From Piromyces finnis (lineage: Eukaryota; Neocallimastigomycota; Neocallimastigomycetes; Neocallimastigales; Neocallimastigaceae), in contig MCFH01000144.1 in the NCBI GenBank assembly GCA_002104945.1, positions 1 to 25,780 of the forward strand: 25,780 nucleotides of DNA, written 5' to 3'. Every line of letters begins with the position of its first letter. Within the stretch, counting starts at the first letter, position 1. The notes under the pieces were generated by a model, which saw nothing but the letters and a program-made list of their open reading frames with translations, was not told the DNA's origin and made no database searches. Positions 23,454-25,780 of this stretch are shown here, one piece after another. A program made the position numbers and the translations under genes.

Positions 23454-23640
23454 AGTACTTATTTAGGAATTAGTGGTTAAGTTTTTAGGTCTAGTTTATC
23501 TTTCACAGTAGGATACTGGAAAGCGCTGAACCTTTCTATTTTGCTAGAGAAATAGAAGTGCCTCGCATAATTGCTACATGACACTGGTAATACGGTAAGC
23601 TGGGCAATTGTGAACTACTTAAGCACCCTAAATAAGTATT
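23454..23640 (+). ncRNA. Multibranched structured RNA candidate in the leader of element E
   Basis: The outer helix pairs 23454-23467 with 23627-23640 (14 bp, one G-U). A second helix pairs 23473-23482 with 23617-23626 (nine of ten) and adjoins it. Inside are CAGTA-gga-TACTG (23506-23518), TTCTATTT/AAATAGAA (23534-23541 with 23550-23557) and a 9-bp helix 23566-23574 with 23604-23612. The stretch is GC-richer than its flanks and has no open frame. I recognise no known ribozyme or IRES class. Confidence 0.55.
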
Positions 23641-23812
23641 GGAAAATTGCTGTGAAATGCTGTTCTACTATACTTATTATTGTAATTCAAATTTTTAATA
23701 AATTAAATATTATTTTAGTATTTATAATTTTTTAAAAAAAAAAAAATATTTTTTTTTAATTGAACGATTTTTAAAAATTATTCTTTTTAAAATATAAATA
23801 AATAATTCGAAA

Positions 23813-24080
23813 GTGACCCTTAGCGTGGCAAGTTAAACTGCTTACGTAATACTTTGGTGTTCAATTATATCTGATAATTGGGGAAGATAATCAATTATTT
23901 TCTTTCCGCTAATTAAGTTAGTGATAATAAAGAAATTAATTACGTTACTTCCTTTTATTAAATTATATTTAATATTAACCATCGGGTATATTTGTGGCTT
24001 ATCATCAAAGAGCTACGAGGGATTTTCACTTAGAATTACACAACCTATAATACTTGATGGTTTAACATTATATAGGTTGG
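23813..24080 (+). ncRNA. Shared leader module, element E copy
   Basis: Collinear with 11970-12230 of element B: ttagcgtgg (23820), ttacgtaatactttgg (23842), ctttccgctaat (23902), aataaagaa (23926), aatattaacc (23971), aaagagctacgaggga (24007-24022) and ttgatggt (24055). A local hairpin CGCTAA/TTAGTG follows ctttc in E and is almost preserved in B. The plus-strand open frame 23921-24124 lies inside it, but the B copy has stops in that frame. Confidence 0.6.
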
Positions 24081-24082
24081 CT

Positions 24083-24619
24083 TATATTTTTATAAAAAGA
24101 AATAAGTTTTTAAAAAATAATTAATTAAAAAAAAAAAAAAAAAAAAATATAGATATATATATCTATTCTTTTTGTTGATTCTCTTCGAGTAATTTAATAT
24201 TGCTAATTGAAATATTCTTTTCTTACTGTTTTAAGTTAAACAAGTTATATCAGCATAGACAAGCCTTATTAACTAATCAACAGAGGTATACTAGGGGTGG
24301 TAGAAAGATCCTGAAGCACGTGACGGAACTTAGATCGTGTGAATAAGGTGACGGCAAACATTTACCATTGGACGAAAGACTCTTAGTTAATTCTATATAT
24401 ATAATTTGGTCGGTAACTTGAATCAGTAATAACAATATTAAATTAAAATTCTTGCTAGTAAATTGAAAACAAATAATAATTAACTATAAGAAAAACAGAA
24501 AACAAAAGTAATAATTTCATCTTTTCTGACTGAACTAAGATAGTAAGGAGTGATACTAAAAATTTAAATAAATAATTGGTAGTACGTGCTGTGCTAGATT
24601 ATTTGTATCTCATTCTGTC
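24083..24619 (+). other. Remaining leader of element E
   Basis: No open frame or known motif. A GC-richer patch at about 24285-24385 (with agcacgtgacgg and ggtgacggc) may be another structured segment; around it the DNA is AT-rich with an A run near 24127. Confidence 0.45.
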
Positions 24620-24688
24620 AAGTGGTCGATAAAGGAATTTCGAGCTTGGTTACAACTAATAAGTGGTCGATAAAGGAATTTCGAACTT
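24620..24688 (+). repeat. 28-bp direct repeat, two copies, before gag of E
   Basis: aagtggtcgataaagg followed by aatttcgagctt (24620-24647) recurs at 24661-24688 with one substitution (g to a). The spacing is 41 bp. It ends 90 bp before the gag ATG. Possible roles are translation or packaging signals, or a simple duplication. Confidence 0.88.
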
Positions 24689-24778
24689 ATAATTTTTTTT
24701 AGACTATCAAAGGTATTTTTGAGTCTATACTGTGTCATCTTGTACTGCAATAAATTCGGTCAAGGAAAATACAAGAAA

Positions 24779-25528
24779 ATGAGCAATTCTACTACAAGGA
24801 TAGATTTCAAGGAGTTGAAGAAGGAACTCAAGGATATAGAAAAACTTTCCAAAGATAATTTGGACATAAGATCCTGGGCTTCTGAAATAAGTTTATGGAT
24901 TGAACTTCAAGATATCACTAGTGCCAAGGAAATTTACATGGCATGTGTGCTTACTTCTAAGGGTGAACCAAGAAAGGTAATCCAAGAGTTGGAAGATAAA
25001 GACAGTGATAGTGAAGATGAATATGAAAGTGAAAATGAAGAAGAGAATCAGAAAAATGAATCTAATGAAGAAGATTATCCCTCACTTGGGAAAATTATCA
25101 ATGCCCTTGAAACATTTTATGGGTTAAAAGAAGATCAAAGTATGTTATTACGGGAACTAAGAAGACTACGTATAAGAAGAAATGAATCAGTTAAAGATTT
25201 CAATAGAAGATATAGATCTTTATATTTAAAGTTGGATAAGAAAAAGAAGAAGCAGATTAGTGTGTTAGATTATGCAGATTCTTTACAAAATAATAAAGAA
25301 GCATGGAGAAAAGTATCTTTAAAAGATGATATCACTCTAGAAAAGGCCTTTAAGATAGCTGAGAAGGTAGATAGGTTATCTACTAGAATAGATAATGATG
25401 GTAATCTACCAACGACTACTGCAATAACCAAAAGTTATAATAATTTTCAACCATACAAGAGAAAAGTTTCTTTTACTGAAGCCAAAAAGCCTAATAAGAT
25501 GATAATGAATAACCTAGTCAAGAAATGA
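24779..25528 (+). CDS. Element E Gag, first part
   Basis: The start is placed at ATG 24779 (MSNSTTRIDFKELKKEL) and not at the upstream open codons from 24719, which have no ATG. The 249 residues include an N-terminal helical part, a strongly acidic linker (DKDSDSEDEYESENEEE, about residues 92-110) and a capsid-like region with ALETFYGLKEDQSMLLREL and FNRRYRSLYLKL (Retrotrans_gag type), then a basic tail. The frame stops at 25526-25528, but the following DNA in another frame encodes a zinc-knuckle core (CSEPGHYQQNC), so the stop probably reflects an indel. Its sequence differs from the Gag proteins of A and B. Confidence 0.85.
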   Translation: MSNSTTRIDFKELKKELKDIEKLSKDNLDIRSWASEISLWIELQDITSAKEIYMACVLTSKGEPRKVIQELEDKDSDSEDEYESENEEENQKNESNEEDYPSLGKIINALETFYGLKEDQSMLLRELRRLRIRRNESVKDFNRRYRSLYLKLDKKKKKQISVLDYADSLQNNKEAWRKVSLKDDITLEKAFKIAEKVDRLSTRIDNDGNLPTTTAITKSYNNFQPYKRKVSFTEAKKPNKMIMNNLVKK

Positions 25529-25780
25529 AGAATTTAACTATTAAAGCTTTTTTTCTGTAGTGAACCTGGTCATTATCAACAAAATTGCCAAAACTTCAAG
25601 CCTTATTGAAGGAAACAAGAAGCGTTATGATAATCATTTAAATCATTAAGTGGGAGAAGAAGCACTCCCATCGTCAATAAAATAGCTTCAGCTCAGTATC
25701 AGTCAATGCCAAGTGAAGAAAACAACAAGCCAGAGTGATTGGTCGAAAGAAGAATATGATGAAGAAATCGAAAGTGACTT
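25529..25780 (+). pseudogene. Element E Gag C-terminal region with zinc knuckle, to the window edge
   Basis: After a frame change at about 25520-25545 the translation gives FFCSEPGHYQQNCQNFKPY (about 25550-25606), a CCHC nucleic-acid-binding knuckle whose first Cys is lost at an indel next to a T-run. Downstream is Lys/Glu-rich sequence in shifting frames that runs off the window. Protease and RT are expected beyond it. Confidence 0.65.

Larger units (their letters stand above)
22549..25780 (+). mobile_element. Element E: LTR retrotransposon inserted into LTR-A, runs off the window
   Basis: 5' LTR 22549-23253, a primer-binding site, a leader of 1.5 kb, gag from 24779, then a CCHC region and the window edge. 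Its LTR, PBS and Gag are unlike those of A, B and C. The left TSD copy should be agatt (22544-22548). Pol is not visible, so Ty3 or Ty1 type cannot be decided; the Gag looks like the Retrotrans_gag type common in Ty3 elements. Confidence 0.82.

Noticed and set aside
23921-24124. Plus-strand 67-codon open frame in the shared leader module of E
   Set aside because: The equivalent frame in element B has stops and shifts although the DNA is conserved, so conservation is not at protein level.

Overview
The window looks like nuclear DNA of a very AT-rich, intron-bearing eukaryote, most likely an early-diverging fungus. The only host gene recognised is RPB2, the second-largest RNA polymerase II subunit, on the minus strand at about 1.27-5.79 kb, with at least seven short AT-rich introns. 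The extreme AT content of the intergenic DNA, the long A/T homopolymers and the chromodomain Ty3/gypsy elements would fit an anaerobic gut fungus (Neocallimastigomycota); a Glomeromycotina-like genome is the main alternative. The lineage is an inference. Almost every reading frame is broken by single-base indels, even in conserved protein, which looks like uncorrected long-read error.

Layout. 1-1376 is a large inverted repeat whose outer ends both carry the RPB2 C-terminal codons. 1377-5785 is the rest of RPB2. 5786-8230 is mostly AT-rich non-coding DNA with a two-unit tandem repeat (period about 188 bp) and a GC-richer island that I could not identify. From 8231 to the end the window is a stack of nested mobile elements.

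The stack can be read layer by layer from target-site duplications (TSDs). Element C is a minus-strand Ty3 chromovirus remnant (LTR edge at 8921, integrase and chromodomain to 9777). It has F1 (8236-8846, TSD acaag) just downstream of its LTR edge and is cut at 9777 by F2. F2 is cut at 10094 by F3, which lies in the opposite orientation. F3 is cut at 10438 by element A, a minus-strand chromovirus (10439-22548). The chromodomain codons of A are split by G, a solo-LTR-like insertion (11273-17685, TSD cccag). G is split by element B, a complete plus-strand chromovirus (11302-17346, TSD acaca). The right LTR of A is itself cut 8 bp before its end by element E (from 22549), which runs out of the window with its LTR, primer-binding site, long leader and gag gene.

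Several non-coding features deserve attention. A 9-nt-loop hairpin with three compensated base pairs sits 13-14 nt before the 3' LTR in all three chromoviruses. A leader module of about 260 bp is shared by elements B and E, whose LTRs and gag genes are otherwise unrelated. Element E has a multibranched RNA candidate closed by a 14-bp helix. The LTRs of A and B both carry tRNA-like Pol III box A/box B sequences. The leader of A has fourteen exactly phased decamers. The nested order also predicts what should lie beyond the right edge of the window.
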